Assembly: GCA_029978905.1 (NCBI GenBank)
Contig: JAPOIM010000036.1
Coordinates: 1 to 43,361 of the forward strand
DNA from: Planctomycetota bacterium
Lineage (GTDB): Bacteria; Planctomycetota; Planctomycetia; Pirellulales; UBA1268
DNA length: 43,361 nucleotides
Direction: 5' to 3'
Made by a program: the position numbers and the translations under genes. The notes beneath the pieces were generated by a model. It searched no databases. It was given only the letters and a program-made list of their open reading frames with translations, and had not been told where the DNA came from. Shown piece after piece: positions 15,271-24,097 of the stretch. Numbering within the stretch: the stretch's first letter is position 1; each line of letters starts with the position of its first letter.

Positions 15271-17108
15271 GACGCCGGCTCCACAGCGTCACCAGCTGCT
15301 GCTGGGTCCTCGGCCACAGGTTCCTCAGTGGCCTCCACGGCCGTGGCTTCCTGCATGGCCTCGGCCGCCTCGGCCGGTGGCGTCGCCACCTCGGGCTGCC
15401 TCAGCGTGGGAAGCACATAGCAGGCCGCTTCCTCACCGTTTCGCACCAGCAGCCGGTTTCCCGACAGGCAGAGGTTGTTCCACGTCTGCCCTTCGAGCAC
15501 CTGCATGCTCCCGTGTTCGCGATGCGCCTCGGGCGAGGCGTCCACCACCACGAGCGTGCCATCTTCGCCAAGCACCAGCAGCTGCTCACCCACGAGCATG
15601 ATCTGCCCCTGCCCATAGCGGCCTCGCTTCCAGGCCCGACCACCATCAGTCAGCCGCACGCACTCGAGAATGCCGTCCGAGAGCCCATAGGCGTGCCCGT
15701 CATGGATCACGACGTTGGCAAACTTGGTTTTCAGGGCTCCCTGCGAGGCCCAGACCTGCTCGGTGGCCCAGGGTTCCGCATCGCCAGGCGTGATGGAAAA
15801 CAGAGCACAGCCAATGCCGTACCCCTTGGAGATGAACATCTGATTGTCGGCGAGGAGCCGTGGCTGCGAACAGGAGGCATCGGAGTTGGAGTGGCCGGGC
15901 CACGGGTAGGCAAACACGGGCTCCTTGGCGAACACGCCATCCCCGTCGTCGGCCGGAAGCGGAAAGCCAACCACTTCGGCTTCATCGACCGTCACCACCA
16001 GCTGCCTGCCGCCGATCTCCATCACCTGCGGGCTGACATAGCTCACCTGCGCGGCCCCAATCGTCCCTGCAAGCGTGCCCGCAGCCCGATCGTAGACGGC
16101 AAGCGACACCGGCCCGTCGTCTCGCGGCCCCCCACCTGGCACGATCACCCACCGCTCCGTGACCAGCGGCGAGCCGGCTCGCCCCCAGGCCACAGCGACG
16201 GCATGCGCATCCCGATCGATTCCCAGGTCATCCAGCACATTGGTTCGCCAAACCACCGTGCCGCTCGCTCCATCGATCGCGTGCAGCCAGCCGGTGGCCC
16301 CGGCGGCGTAGACCACGCCGTCGCGAATCGTGGGCGTAGATCGTGGGCCGGTGCCACCGAGCACCGTGGTGTGGCGAGCCGCAGCCCCGACCACCCATTC
16401 GCAGCGTCCGCTTGGCACGTCGTAGCAGGCGATGATCTCCTCGGCGTCGCGCTGTTCCAGCGTGACGGCATGATCACCCACCACGGCGAAGCCACCCCAG
16501 CCGGCGCCGACCGGCTGCCGCCACAGCAGTTGCGGCGTTACGTCAGCCCCCCAGTCGGACACGAGGCCAATCGAGGCCACCGCCGCCGTGCCGTCGGGAC
16601 CCAAAAACTGCGGGTAATCGTTGGGGGTCGCTTCCCAGGCTGCGGCGGTTGCCTCCGTGCGTATTTCGCCAGAACCGGGCAGGAGTTGGTCCCGCGATGG
16701 GCTCCATCGCCAGGCAAACTCGGGCACCAGATCACCACTGACCCGTTCGATTCGCAGCGTCGCCAGCGCCAGCCCCACAGCCACGAAGAGCCCACCCACC
16801 ACGCCGCGCTTCACTTGGCGGGAATACCCACTCTCTCGCAGCAGCCAGACCACCAGCGACACGAGCGCCGAAAAGCCCAAAATCAGCGAGATGATGTTGA
16901 TCACCGCATGATCCACCATCGGCCCGATGGCCCGCTCAAGCGCACCCACCCGAACCATCCAGATCGCCGCGAGCAGCGACGCCACGGTGATCGTCACGCG
17001 GCGGTTCGGCACCAGGCCGGCAGGCTTGGCAACGTCTCCTGGTGAGGCTCCGGACGTGGCTCCGGACGTAGATTGCGCACTGCGGTCAGAGGAACTGGCA
17101 GACGTCAT
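15267..17108 (-). CDS. Membrane-anchored PQQ-like beta-propeller protein
   Basis: A 613-residue protein. A Ser/Pro-rich cytoplasmic start is followed by about three hydrophobic segments (near residues 36-57, 70-90 and 98-117) and then a long extracytoplasmic domain. That domain has propeller-like repeats such as WLHAIDGASGTVVWRTNV, IACYDVPSGRCEW, VYDRAAGTLAG and LVVVDASPEAHREHGSM. This is the PQQ_2/outer-membrane assembly BamB-like class common in planctomycetes. No quinoprotein-dehydrogenase catalytic residues are evident, so a binding or scaffolding role is more likely. The start at 17108 follows AGAGAGGGG. It is the first gene of the H4MPT/pABA operon and overlaps the SDR gene by 4 bp. Confidence 0.82.
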   Translation of the reverse strand: MTSASSSDRSAQSTSGATSGASPGDVAKPAGLVPNRRVTITVASLLAAIWMVRVGALERAIGPMVDHAVINIISLILGFSALVSLVVWLLRESGYSRQVKRGVVGGLFVAVGLALATLRIERVSGDLVPEFAWRWSPSRDQLLPGSGEIRTEATAAAWEATPNDYPQFLGPDGTAAVASIGLVSDWGADVTPQLLWRQPVGAGWGGFAVVGDHAVTLEQRDAEEIIACYDVPSGRCEWVVGAAARHTTVLGGTGPRSTPTIRDGVVYAAGATGWLHAIDGASGTVVWRTNVLDDLGIDRDAHAVAVAWGRAGSPLVTERWVIVPGGGPRDDGPVSLAVYDRAAGTLAGTIGAAQVSYVSPQVMEIGGRQLVVTVDEAEVVGFPLPADDGDGVFAKEPVFAYPWPGHSNSDASCSQPRLLADNQMFISKGYGIGCALFSITPGDAEPWATEQVWASQGALKTKFANVVIHDGHAYGLSDGILECVRLTDGGRAWKRGRYGQGQIMLVGEQLLVLGEDGTLVVVDASPEAHREHGSMQVLEGQTWNNLCLSGNRLLVRNGEEAACYVLPTLRQPEVATPPAEAAEAMQEATAVEATEEPVAEDPAAAGDAVEPAS

Positions 17109-17264
17109 GAAACCCCTCTCTGGAAGGCACGGTCGGCGCCGGCAGACGGTCGATCGCCACCACGAACCGGTGGAGCCACCTGGCAACCGCGGTGGAGTCT
17201 AGCGGTCATGCCGATAGGCAGCCACGCCGATGCCGCAGCGACGTCGCGAAGCGTGCAGCGTTTC

Positions 17265-17293
17265 TTGTCGCTGCATCGAGGCTCGACTACCTT
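17265..17293 (+). promoter_or_regulatory. Candidate promoter of the PLP enzyme
   Basis: TTGTCG (17265-17270) and TACCTT (17288-17293) are separated by 17 nt, about 65 nt before the ATG at 17359. The pattern resembles the TTGACC-N17-TACCGT candidate at 2193. Confidence 0.35.
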
Positions 17294-17358
17294 GAAACGA
17301 GTACGCGCTCCCCACGGATCACCCCCGCCGGCCGATTCGGCCTCTTTCAAGGATCCCC

Positions 17359-18594
<1,236 letters not shown>

Positions 18595-18824
18595 CGCACA
18601 GGCTTCCGCACGCGAGCCTACTCAACCCAGCGCGGACTCTCCGCCCCGCCGCGGCTCCCCACTCCACCAGCCACGAAAACCGGCAATCCGGGGGGCTTGC
18701 GCAGAAATCAAAGGCCGTGCGGGTTTTGACGGAAGTTTTGGTTGTGCCGATTCCGATAACTCTTTCGGACCAGATCCGCAGCGCGCCAATTGCCGCGCAG
18801 CGATTGTGAAGGAGACAGGCTGTC

Positions 18825-20645
18825 ATGAACGCGGCGACACCACAACAAAATCACTCCCGGGCTTCTTTTGTGGCCTTCGCGTGCTGCCTTGTCGCGGCCG
18901 GGGTGATCGCCGGTCCCCGCCAGAGCCACGCTGCCGACGCTGCCGGGATGAATGACCTGAAGTGGACGCCCCATCGCCAAAGCCGGAATGAGCCGCCAAC
19001 TCCCATGACGGTCGCATCGCGACCGAGCGAGATGGCTCCCGTTCCCGAGGCTCCCGCCGTGCAACGCACAAATCCTGCGGCTCCCAGCCGACCGCCCGTG
19101 GCCAGCGTCGTTGCCGAACCTGGCAATCCGTTTGCCGCGCCGCAACGAGCAGTCCCCACAGCGTCTGGCCAAGTCCGGCGGGCGATGCCACGCCAGCAGC
19201 CGGCTCCGCAGCCCGCGCCGACGGTGAACGTGTCGGAACTGATGTCGCAGATGATCTCCAACGCCCCCTTCACCCGCACGCCGCAGGGTGAGATGCAGAC
19301 CACGATCTACGGCGCCGAGGCGGCAGCCTCTCGCCAAGGCATGCCGAGCCCGCCTACCGCGAGCCGCGCAACGCGACCGGAACGCTACGCCATGAACTCC
19401 GACGACCTGCAGTCGGTGATGAGCCCCACGCTCGCGACCGAAGGCGACGCTGTCGACGCGGCCCCTTCCTACGAGGAAGTGCCTGCTCCAAGCGTCGACG
19501 ATTCGATGACGTTCGTCGACGACCCGATGATGGACGACATGATGGGCGATGAGATGCCCTGGACGGAGCCGCATTACGACCCCGCCATGGAACGGTTTGG
19601 CTACGGCCCGACCCCACCTCCTGGTACGGCGATGCTGCCTGGCGGCGTCGTGGTCAGCGAACCTGGCATCGCCGGCAACATGTGGATGGGCGATTTCCCC
19701 GGCCACGATCCCTACGCCTGCGAGGATGAGTGCGGCTTCCTGCCGATGTTCCCCGGCCACCACCACAGCCGCATTTGCAACTGGCTGCGACGCTTTGGAC
19801 GTCCCTACTACGGCTGGCGTTGGTACCGCGACATGAACGCGAGTGTCGGCACCACGGGCTTCCAGAATGGTCCTGACCTCGGCCTGCTCGGCGACTTCGG
19901 CACGAGTGAATCGCTCAACTGGGCGATGCCCCTCTGGAACGCCTTCGGCATCGGTTGGCAGATCGGTGTTCGCGGCGTGCAGACCAACTTCAACAGCACG
20001 TCAATCAACGTCGACAACCAGACGCTTCTTCGCAACTCGGCCCGCAATCAGGTCTTCATGACCACCGGCCTCTTCACGCGGGCCTTCGAAGGCCACGGGC
20101 TGCAGGGCGGCTTGGCCTACGATTACCTCCGCGACAACTGGTACGACGACGTTGACGTTGCCCAGTTGCGTGGTGAGATCAGCTACGTGTTTGGGGCGTG
20201 GGAAGCCGGATTCTGGGGAGCGGGCAACGTCAAAGACGCCAACGGGATCTTCGGCCACCGCAACCGCACGGCGATCACTGCCGACTCCACCGACATCTAC
20301 GCAGGCTTCTACCGGCTCTACTTCGGCGACGCCAACGAACTCAAGATCTGGGGTGGTGCGACGGGGTCTCAGAACGGCATCATCGGCACCTTCCTCCGGG
20401 CACCCATGAACCGCAGCCTCGCCCTCGAAGGCACCTTCACCTACATGCTGCCTGGGCCCTCGAAGACCGTGCCGCTCAATGAAGCCGGCGACGCGACGAT
20501 CACCTACACCGACTCCGCGTGGAACGTGGGCGTGAACCTGGTGTTCTACCCCGCCTGCCGCTCGCGACGTGGTCTCTCCAGCCCCTACCGGCCGCTGTTT
20601 GAGGTTGCCGACAACGGCAGCCTCATCCGCAGCCTGACGAGGTAG
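18825..20645 (+). CDS. Exported beta-barrel-like outer-membrane protein, planctomycete-specific type
   Basis: 606 residues. A signal peptide (about 1-36, ending SHAADA) is followed by a long low-complexity Pro/Ala/acidic region to about residue 240. From about 255 there is a Gly/aromatic-rich domain with a cysteine pair in CEDECGFLPMFPGHHH. The rest is a series of amphipathic Trp/Tyr-rich strands ending NVGVNLVFYPACRSRR, as in beta-barrel proteins. This resembles large planctomycete families such as DUF6666, but I cannot assign it with certainty. GAAGGAG lies 12 bases upstream. It is monocistronic by layout, with a terminator-like hairpin at 20722. The likely location is the cell envelope. 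Confidence 0.75.
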   Translation: MNAATPQQNHSRASFVAFACCLVAAGVIAGPRQSHAADAAGMNDLKWTPHRQSRNEPPTPMTVASRPSEMAPVPEAPAVQRTNPAAPSRPPVASVVAEPGNPFAAPQRAVPTASGQVRRAMPRQQPAPQPAPTVNVSELMSQMISNAPFTRTPQGEMQTTIYGAEAAASRQGMPSPPTASRATRPERYAMNSDDLQSVMSPTLATEGDAVDAAPSYEEVPAPSVDDSMTFVDDPMMDDMMGDEMPWTEPHYDPAMERFGYGPTPPPGTAMLPGGVVVSEPGIAGNMWMGDFPGHDPYACEDECGFLPMFPGHHHSRICNWLRRFGRPYYGWRWYRDMNASVGTTGFQNGPDLGLLGDFGTSESLNWAMPLWNAFGIGWQIGVRGVQTNFNSTSINVDNQTLLRNSARNQVFMTTGLFTRAFEGHGLQGGLAYDYLRDNWYDDVDVAQLRGEISYVFGAWEAGFWGAGNVKDANGIFGHRNRTAITADSTDIYAGFYRLYFGDANELKIWGGATGSQNGIIGTFLRAPMNRSLALEGTFTYMLPGPSKTVPLNEAGDATITYTDSAWNVGVNLVFYPACRSRRGLSSPYRPLFEVADNGSLIRSLTR

Positions 20646-20721
20646 CCACCGCCTCCCCTCCCGAGGGGCGACGGCGAGCGAGCCTCTCCCGAGCGAGCTT
20701 TCCCTCGAAACCGGAAACCTG

Positions 20722-20743
20722 AAACCGCACAACGAGCGGTTTT
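20722..20743 (+). terminator. Intrinsic terminator-like hairpin
   Basis: AAACCGC (20722-20728) pairs with GCGGTTT (20736-20742) across a 7-nt loop, with the T-run TTTT (20740-20743) at the 3' side. It is about 77 nt beyond the stop of the exported barrel-like protein. Confidence 0.45.
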
Positions 20744-20786
20744 CACAGGGCTTTCTCGGGCTGATCTGCCACCCTCAGGGGACGGC

Positions 20787-20795
20787 TGGTATGCT
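20787..20795 (+). promoter_or_regulatory. Extended -10 promoter candidate for the RGG protein
   Basis: TGGTATGCT is an extended -10 (TGn-TATGCT). No good -35 is visible. It would give a leader of about 137 nt to the ATG at 20939, containing the hairpin at 20831-20847. Confidence 0.35.
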
Positions 20796-20830
20796 CTGGC
20801 AGCTCGCCTGAGGCCTGGGCCGCGCCGGAG

Positions 20831-20847
20831 GTTTCACTCGGTGAAAC
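20831..20847 (+). promoter_or_regulatory. Inverted repeat in leader of the RGG protein
   Basis: GTTTCAC-TCG-GTGAAAC is a perfect 7-bp inverted repeat with a 3-nt centre, flanked by GGAG and CTCC that could extend it. It may be an operator or RNA hairpin. Just before the start codon two overlapping palindromes, CCGTATACGG (20920-20929) and GGAATTCC (20928-20935), occupy the ribosome-binding position, which lacks a good Shine-Dalgarno. Confidence 0.4.
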
Positions 20848-20938
20848 GGTTCTCCGCGGTGTCGCAGCCAATCTCGGGCGGGCGTCCCATCGCTGTCGCG
20901 ACAGCACCACAGTCTCACACCGTATACGGAATTCCACG

Positions 20939-22555
20939 ATGACTGCATCCAACGAACACGACCCCTGGGGTTCTCTGGCCGATGACCTGGGCGTTCCAGC
21001 CGGCAGCGAGCCAGCTGCCGCCCCTGAGCAGCCACGGCAAGCGCCACCGAGCATCCCGACTGCCTCGCCGAAGCCAGCCTCGGAGCGTCGCGATCCCCGC
21101 CCTGCTCCGACCGCCGACTGGGGGGCCCTGGCAAGCGACTTTGGCCTCGCCCCAGAGCCTCAGGCCGCCGCGCCCACCCCTCCCAAGCCACAGCCGCCCA
21201 AGGCTGTCGAACGGCCCAAGGCCGCCCCGCCGGCGCCCGCCAAGGAGCACGGGGATCGGGATGATATCGCCCAAAAACTCGCCAGCGGCTCGCGGCTGTG
21301 GGACGACGACGAGCCGGCTCCCCCGCCCGCTCCCGCCCCAGTGGCGGCCAGAGAGCGACCGGCGCGCGAAGCCGAGCGGCCGGCGCGTGAATCGGAGCGG
21401 CCAACGCGCGAACCTCGCGCACCGCAGGACCGTCCAGTCGTCAACCGCGAGCAGCCCCGCGTTCCGGAAGCCGACCGCCCGCTGCGTGAACGTGACTCCG
21501 ACGACCTCGAGCCCGCAGAGGAAGATCGGCCTGCCGCCGAAGGTGGCGAGGGAGAGGGCGACGATGATCGGCCACGCCGGCGTCGCCGCGGCCGCCGTGG
21601 CGGCCGAGGGCGGTCCCGCTCGCGCCGCGAAGACGGTGGCCGCGACGACGCCCCGCTGAGCGACGACACCGAGGCTTCCGGCGGTGATCTTTCAGACCGA
21701 TTTGATGACGAACCCCGCGCCGCGGAGGTCGAGGGTGACGCATCCTCCCCCGCCGCAGAAACCGACTCCGACGAGGAACCACGCCGTGGACGCGGTCGGC
21801 GAGGCCGCGGCCGCCGCTCGCGCCGGGGCAGCGACGAGGCTGGCGAACGCCGGCAACCACGAGAGGACAACGACGAAGACCGCACAAGCGCTGCACGTTC
21901 GCGGCGGTCCGAGGACGAAGACGATGTCGCCGAAAGCGAGGAATCGCTCACCAGCGAGCCGCTCGATGGCGACGCCGACGGCGTGGACGAAAATGGCGAA
22001 CCCCGCAAGAAGCGACGCCGTCGCGGCCGTCGGGGCGGACGCCGTCGTTCGAAGTCGCGAGCCGAGGGCGACGCCGCTCCTGGCGAGAGCGACGACGATT
22101 CGAGTGATGACGCCACGCCCACCGGATACGTGGGGGCTGCAAAGCCCGCGAAGCCGGAAGGTGGCCGCCGCAAGGATGCCGATGGCGAGAAGAGCGGCGA
22201 TGACCGTCGCCGGCGACGACGCCGCAGCCGCAGCGGAAGCAGCGAAGAGAAGCCCAGCGCCCGTGGCCGAGGCCGACCAGCCTTCCGCCCCGTCAGCAGT
22301 TCGTTTTCGCAGGATGACGAGGGCCTTGAGTTCCTCGGCCTCGACGATGGCGACGACGGCGACCACAGCACGCCGCCCCGCCGCGCGAGTGCGGAAACCG
22401 ATGAAGCGGTGGCCGAAAGCGGCCTCGACGCGGTTCGTGAAGTGCCCAGCTGGGTCGAAGCGATTGGCATCGTGATCGCGAGCAACCTCGACGCCCGGTC
22501 GAAGTCGCCTCGTCCCGAGCCCAAAGGTCCGCCACGCGGGCGATCCGGCCGATAA
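20939..22555 (+). CDS. Intrinsically disordered RGG/acidic-block protein with repeated WG motif
   Basis: 538 residues, almost all low complexity. Four Arg/Gly/Ser-rich basic patches (starting near residues 213, 282, 357 and 420) alternate with Asp/Glu-rich stretches, giving a charge-patterned chain like RGG RNA-binding regions. The N-terminus repeats a short motif: PWGSLADDLG (W10) and DWGALASDFG (W61). The C-terminus has a small ordered-looking helix PSWVEAIGIVIASNLDAR (W505) before a basic tail. No catalytic domain is present. I infer an RNA-binding or scaffold protein, perhaps analogous to the non-catalytic tail of RNase E. I do not recognise a named family. It lies upstream of rho's locus but convergent to the gene at 22649. 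Confidence 0.75.
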   Translation: MTASNEHDPWGSLADDLGVPAGSEPAAAPEQPRQAPPSIPTASPKPASERRDPRPAPTADWGALASDFGLAPEPQAAAPTPPKPQPPKAVERPKAAPPAPAKEHGDRDDIAQKLASGSRLWDDDEPAPPPAPAPVAARERPAREAERPARESERPTREPRAPQDRPVVNREQPRVPEADRPLRERDSDDLEPAEEDRPAAEGGEGEGDDDRPRRRRRGRRGGRGRSRSRREDGGRDDAPLSDDTEASGGDLSDRFDDEPRAAEVEGDASSPAAETDSDEEPRRGRGRRGRGRRSRRGSDEAGERRQPREDNDEDRTSAARSRRSEDEDDVAESEESLTSEPLDGDADGVDENGEPRKKRRRRGRRGGRRRSKSRAEGDAAPGESDDDSSDDATPTGYVGAAKPAKPEGGRRKDADGEKSGDDRRRRRRRSRSGSSEEKPSARGRGRPAFRPVSSSFSQDDEGLEFLGLDDGDDGDHSTPPRRASAETDEAVAESGLDAVREVPSWVEAIGIVIASNLDARSKSPRPEPKGPPRGRSGR

Positions 22556-22614
22556 CACGGCCGGCGTCATCGAGCGGCGAGCACCATCTCGCAAGGCAGA
22601 GCGTCATGCCGGAC

Positions 22615-22633
22615 GGCTGAGCGGCGCTCAGCT
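22615..22633. terminator. Hairpin between convergent genes
   Basis: GGCTGAGC (22615-22622) and GCTCAGCT (22626-22633) pair with one G-T wobble around a 3-nt loop. A second hairpin, CCGGCC/GGCCGG (22545-22564), encloses the stop codon of the RGG gene in its loop. There is no T-run. Confidence 0.45.
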
Positions 22634-22648
22634 GCGAGCGAACGCGTC

Positions 22649-23392
22649 TTACTTCATCGCGATCGTGCGGGCGAGCGGCCGCAGGATCTGATCGACCACG
22701 CAGTTTTCGATCACGTCCATCGCCAGTCCGTAGAGGCGATCGATGGCTTCAACGTAACCCACCGCCGGATCGAGGCTGCCATACTGCCGAGCGGTGACGT
22801 ACACGCTTAGCTGATCTTCGCCGTAGTCGCCCGTGCGCACCTGAAAGGCGTTGGTGCGCGTTTCCGTGCTCACCCGCACCTGCGTCCGGCATTCTTCATC
22901 GACCGCCAACGTCAGCGATGGCTCATAGTTGATGACCCGCGTGCCGGGAATGTCGCCCATCAATTCAAACGACGGCCCCACACCGAAGGCCTCGGCCAGC
23001 AGGGCGTTGTGATTGCCGCGGTAGGCGAAGTCGAACCCAAACAACAGATCGAGCGCCTCGCAATCGAGCGGACTCACCGAGAGCAGGGCCGGAGCGAGAT
23101 CGAGCACGAGGCGATGCTGCTTCATGGCTGCCTCAGGCGACGCAGGGTTCACCTCCCCTGATGAGAGCCGCCGCGACTCCACCGCTGTCCAGCGATAGCG
23201 CCCCTGGTCTTTGTCTTCCTCAAGCACAAAGTCCCGTTTCTCACGGCAGTAGAACTTCCGCATCGTGGGATAGTGCTTCTGCAAACACTCGAAAAAGTGC
23301 AGGACCGTTTCTCGCTGGCCTGGAAGTTCCATCTCCGTCATCAAGTTCATGTTGACGTAGAAATCGTCTGAGAGGGACGCAAAAGGCGTCAT
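22649..23392 (-). CDS. Conserved-looking hypothetical cytoplasmic protein
   Basis: 247 residues, no signal peptide and no membrane segments. It opens MTPFASLSDDFYVNMNLMTEMELPG and contains FFECLQKHYPTMRKFYCREKRDFVLEE, LLFGFDFAYRGNHNALLAEAFG and a C-terminal AIDRLYGLAMDVIENCVVDQ. The mix of hydrophobic and charged residues and the strong GC3 bias indicate a real folded protein. I do not recognise the family. A near-consensus promoter (23487-23516) and a 27-codon leader frame whose TGA overlaps this ATG lie directly upstream. A TTG at 23461 is an alternative, longer start. It is divergent from the small gene at 23738. Confidence 0.72.
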   Translation of the reverse strand: MTPFASLSDDFYVNMNLMTEMELPGQRETVLHFFECLQKHYPTMRKFYCREKRDFVLEEDKDQGRYRWTAVESRRLSSGEVNPASPEAAMKQHRLVLDLAPALLSVSPLDCEALDLLFGFDFAYRGNHNALLAEAFGVGPSFELMGDIPGTRVINYEPSLTLAVDEECRTQVRVSTETRTNAFQVRTGDYGEDQLSVYVTARQYGSLDPAVGYVEAIDRLYGLAMDVIENCVVDQILRPLARTIAMK

Positions 23393-23472
23393 GCCATCAA
23401 TTCTCCGCTCGAGCGAGTTTGTAAGAGGCCGGCCTGAAACGCGGCAGCAAGCGGCGAGCAACCCGGTCGCAC
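23389..23472 (-). CDS. Probable 27-residue leader peptide
   Basis: From GTG at 23472 the frame runs 27 codons (MRPGCSPLAAAFQAGLLQT then RSSGELMA) to a TGA at 23389-23391. That stop overlaps the ATG of the 247-residue gene as ATGA. GAGGAG stands six bases before the GTG and only a few bases after the predicted transcription start. No other ribosome-binding site of this quality exists in the leader, so the peptide is probably what ribosomes meet first, with coupled translation of the main gene. There are no obvious runs of regulatory codons. Confidence 0.45.
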   Translation of the reverse strand: MRPGCSPLAAAFQAGLLQTRSSGELMA

Positions 23473-23737
23473 GGCGTTCTCCTCGCAGTATAGCGCGACC
23501 GTTTTTCGAGTGTCAAAAAGCACACACATCCGTCAAACCGAGCTTCATCCGCAGACTTTCCCCAGAGGCGAGCGGTGGGCTGGCAGTGACGATGGTTGGC
23601 ACCGCAGGGCGATTCCGGCATACTGGTTTGTCCGATTTCCCGCCCCACGATGTTCTCTTTGCCCACGCGGCCCCACCTGAGAACACACCCAGACCGAGTC
23701 CACCTTCCAGGAAACGTCTGACGGCGTTCCCACGCTG
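23393..23737. other. Intergenic region between the 247-residue gene and the small gene at 23738
   Basis: Apart from the promoter and leader peptide on the minus strand, I see no gene or clear repeat here. Base composition is slightly lower in GC than the flanking genes. Confidence 0.5.
23487..23516 (-). promoter_or_regulatory. Near-consensus sigma-70 promoter
   Basis: On the minus strand a perfect -35 TTGACA (23511-23516) and TATACT (23487-23492) are separated by 18 nt. This is one of the two best promoters in the window, with a predicted start near 23480. It drives the leader peptide and the 247-residue hypothetical gene. Confidence 0.7.
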
Positions 23738-23962
23738 ATGCGGTCTCCCCACGAACCTGCAGCGATCCCTGACGATCGACTTTCGCTCGAACAGCGAAGC
23801 GATGGTGCCGTGGTGGTGCGTGTTCGCTCGGACGACACCGGCGCAGAACGGCTTCCAGACGCGGTCTTCTCGTTTCGCTGCGGAGACCCGCAGTATGCCT
23901 ACTGGCTCCAGAGGCTTGGCAACCAGGCGGCAAACCGCACCAGTGCAGACCAGCCGACCTAA
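23738..23962 (+). CDS. Possible small hypothetical protein (74 aa)
   Basis: The reading frame gives an acidic/basic N-terminal half (LSLEQRSDGAVVVRVRSDD) and a compact-looking end, PDAVFSFRCGDPQYAYWLQRLGN. The second part looks like a small folded domain rather than random sequence. GC at third positions is lower than in the neighbours and no strong ribosome-binding site is seen, so the call is tentative. Overlapping minus-strand frames look random. It lies between the divergent 247-residue gene and rho's 3' end. Confidence 0.38.
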   Translation: MRSPHEPAAIPDDRLSLEQRSDGAVVVRVRSDDTGAERLPDAVFSFRCGDPQYAYWLQRLGNQAANRTSADQPT

Positions 23963-24003
23963 GCAGCCCAACTCCGCAGCCCGGCTGAATGACCAAGCTC
24001 CGC

Positions 24004-24063
24004 GAGCGCAGGCGATCAGCCACAAGCGCAGGCGATCAGGCACGAGAGCAGTCGATCAGCCAC
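24004..24063. repeat. Three 20-bp tandem repeats
   Basis: Copies at 24004-24023, 24024-24043 and 24044-24063 share the unit GAGCGCAGGCGATCAGCCAC, with two differences in copy 2 and two in copy 3 (three and two by strict count). They lie 35-94 nt downstream of the rho stop, and the last copy forms one arm of the rho 3' hairpin. Confidence 0.7.
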
Positions 24064-24086
24064 GCAACTGCCTGCTACGTGGCTGA
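24056..24086 (-). terminator. Hairpin downstream of rho
   Basis: TCAGCCACG (24056-24064) pairs perfectly with CGTGGCTGA (24078-24086) around a 13-nt loop, 12 nt past the rho stop. It lacks a T-run, so it may be a 3'-end stabiliser or a factor-dependent stop rather than a classic intrinsic terminator. Confidence 0.45.
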
Positions 24087-24097
24087 CCAGACGTGCC

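Noticed and set aside
15513..17045. 510-codon frame antisense to the PQQ-like gene
   Set aside because: Shadow frame; the minus-strand protein has membrane segments and propeller repeats.
21160..22524. 454-codon Ser/Arg-rich frame antisense to the RGG protein
   Set aside because: Low-complexity mirror of the Arg/Asp-rich coding strand, with no independent start signals.
24004..24063. CRISPR array
   Set aside because: Tandem units follow each other without spacers; there are no cas genes.
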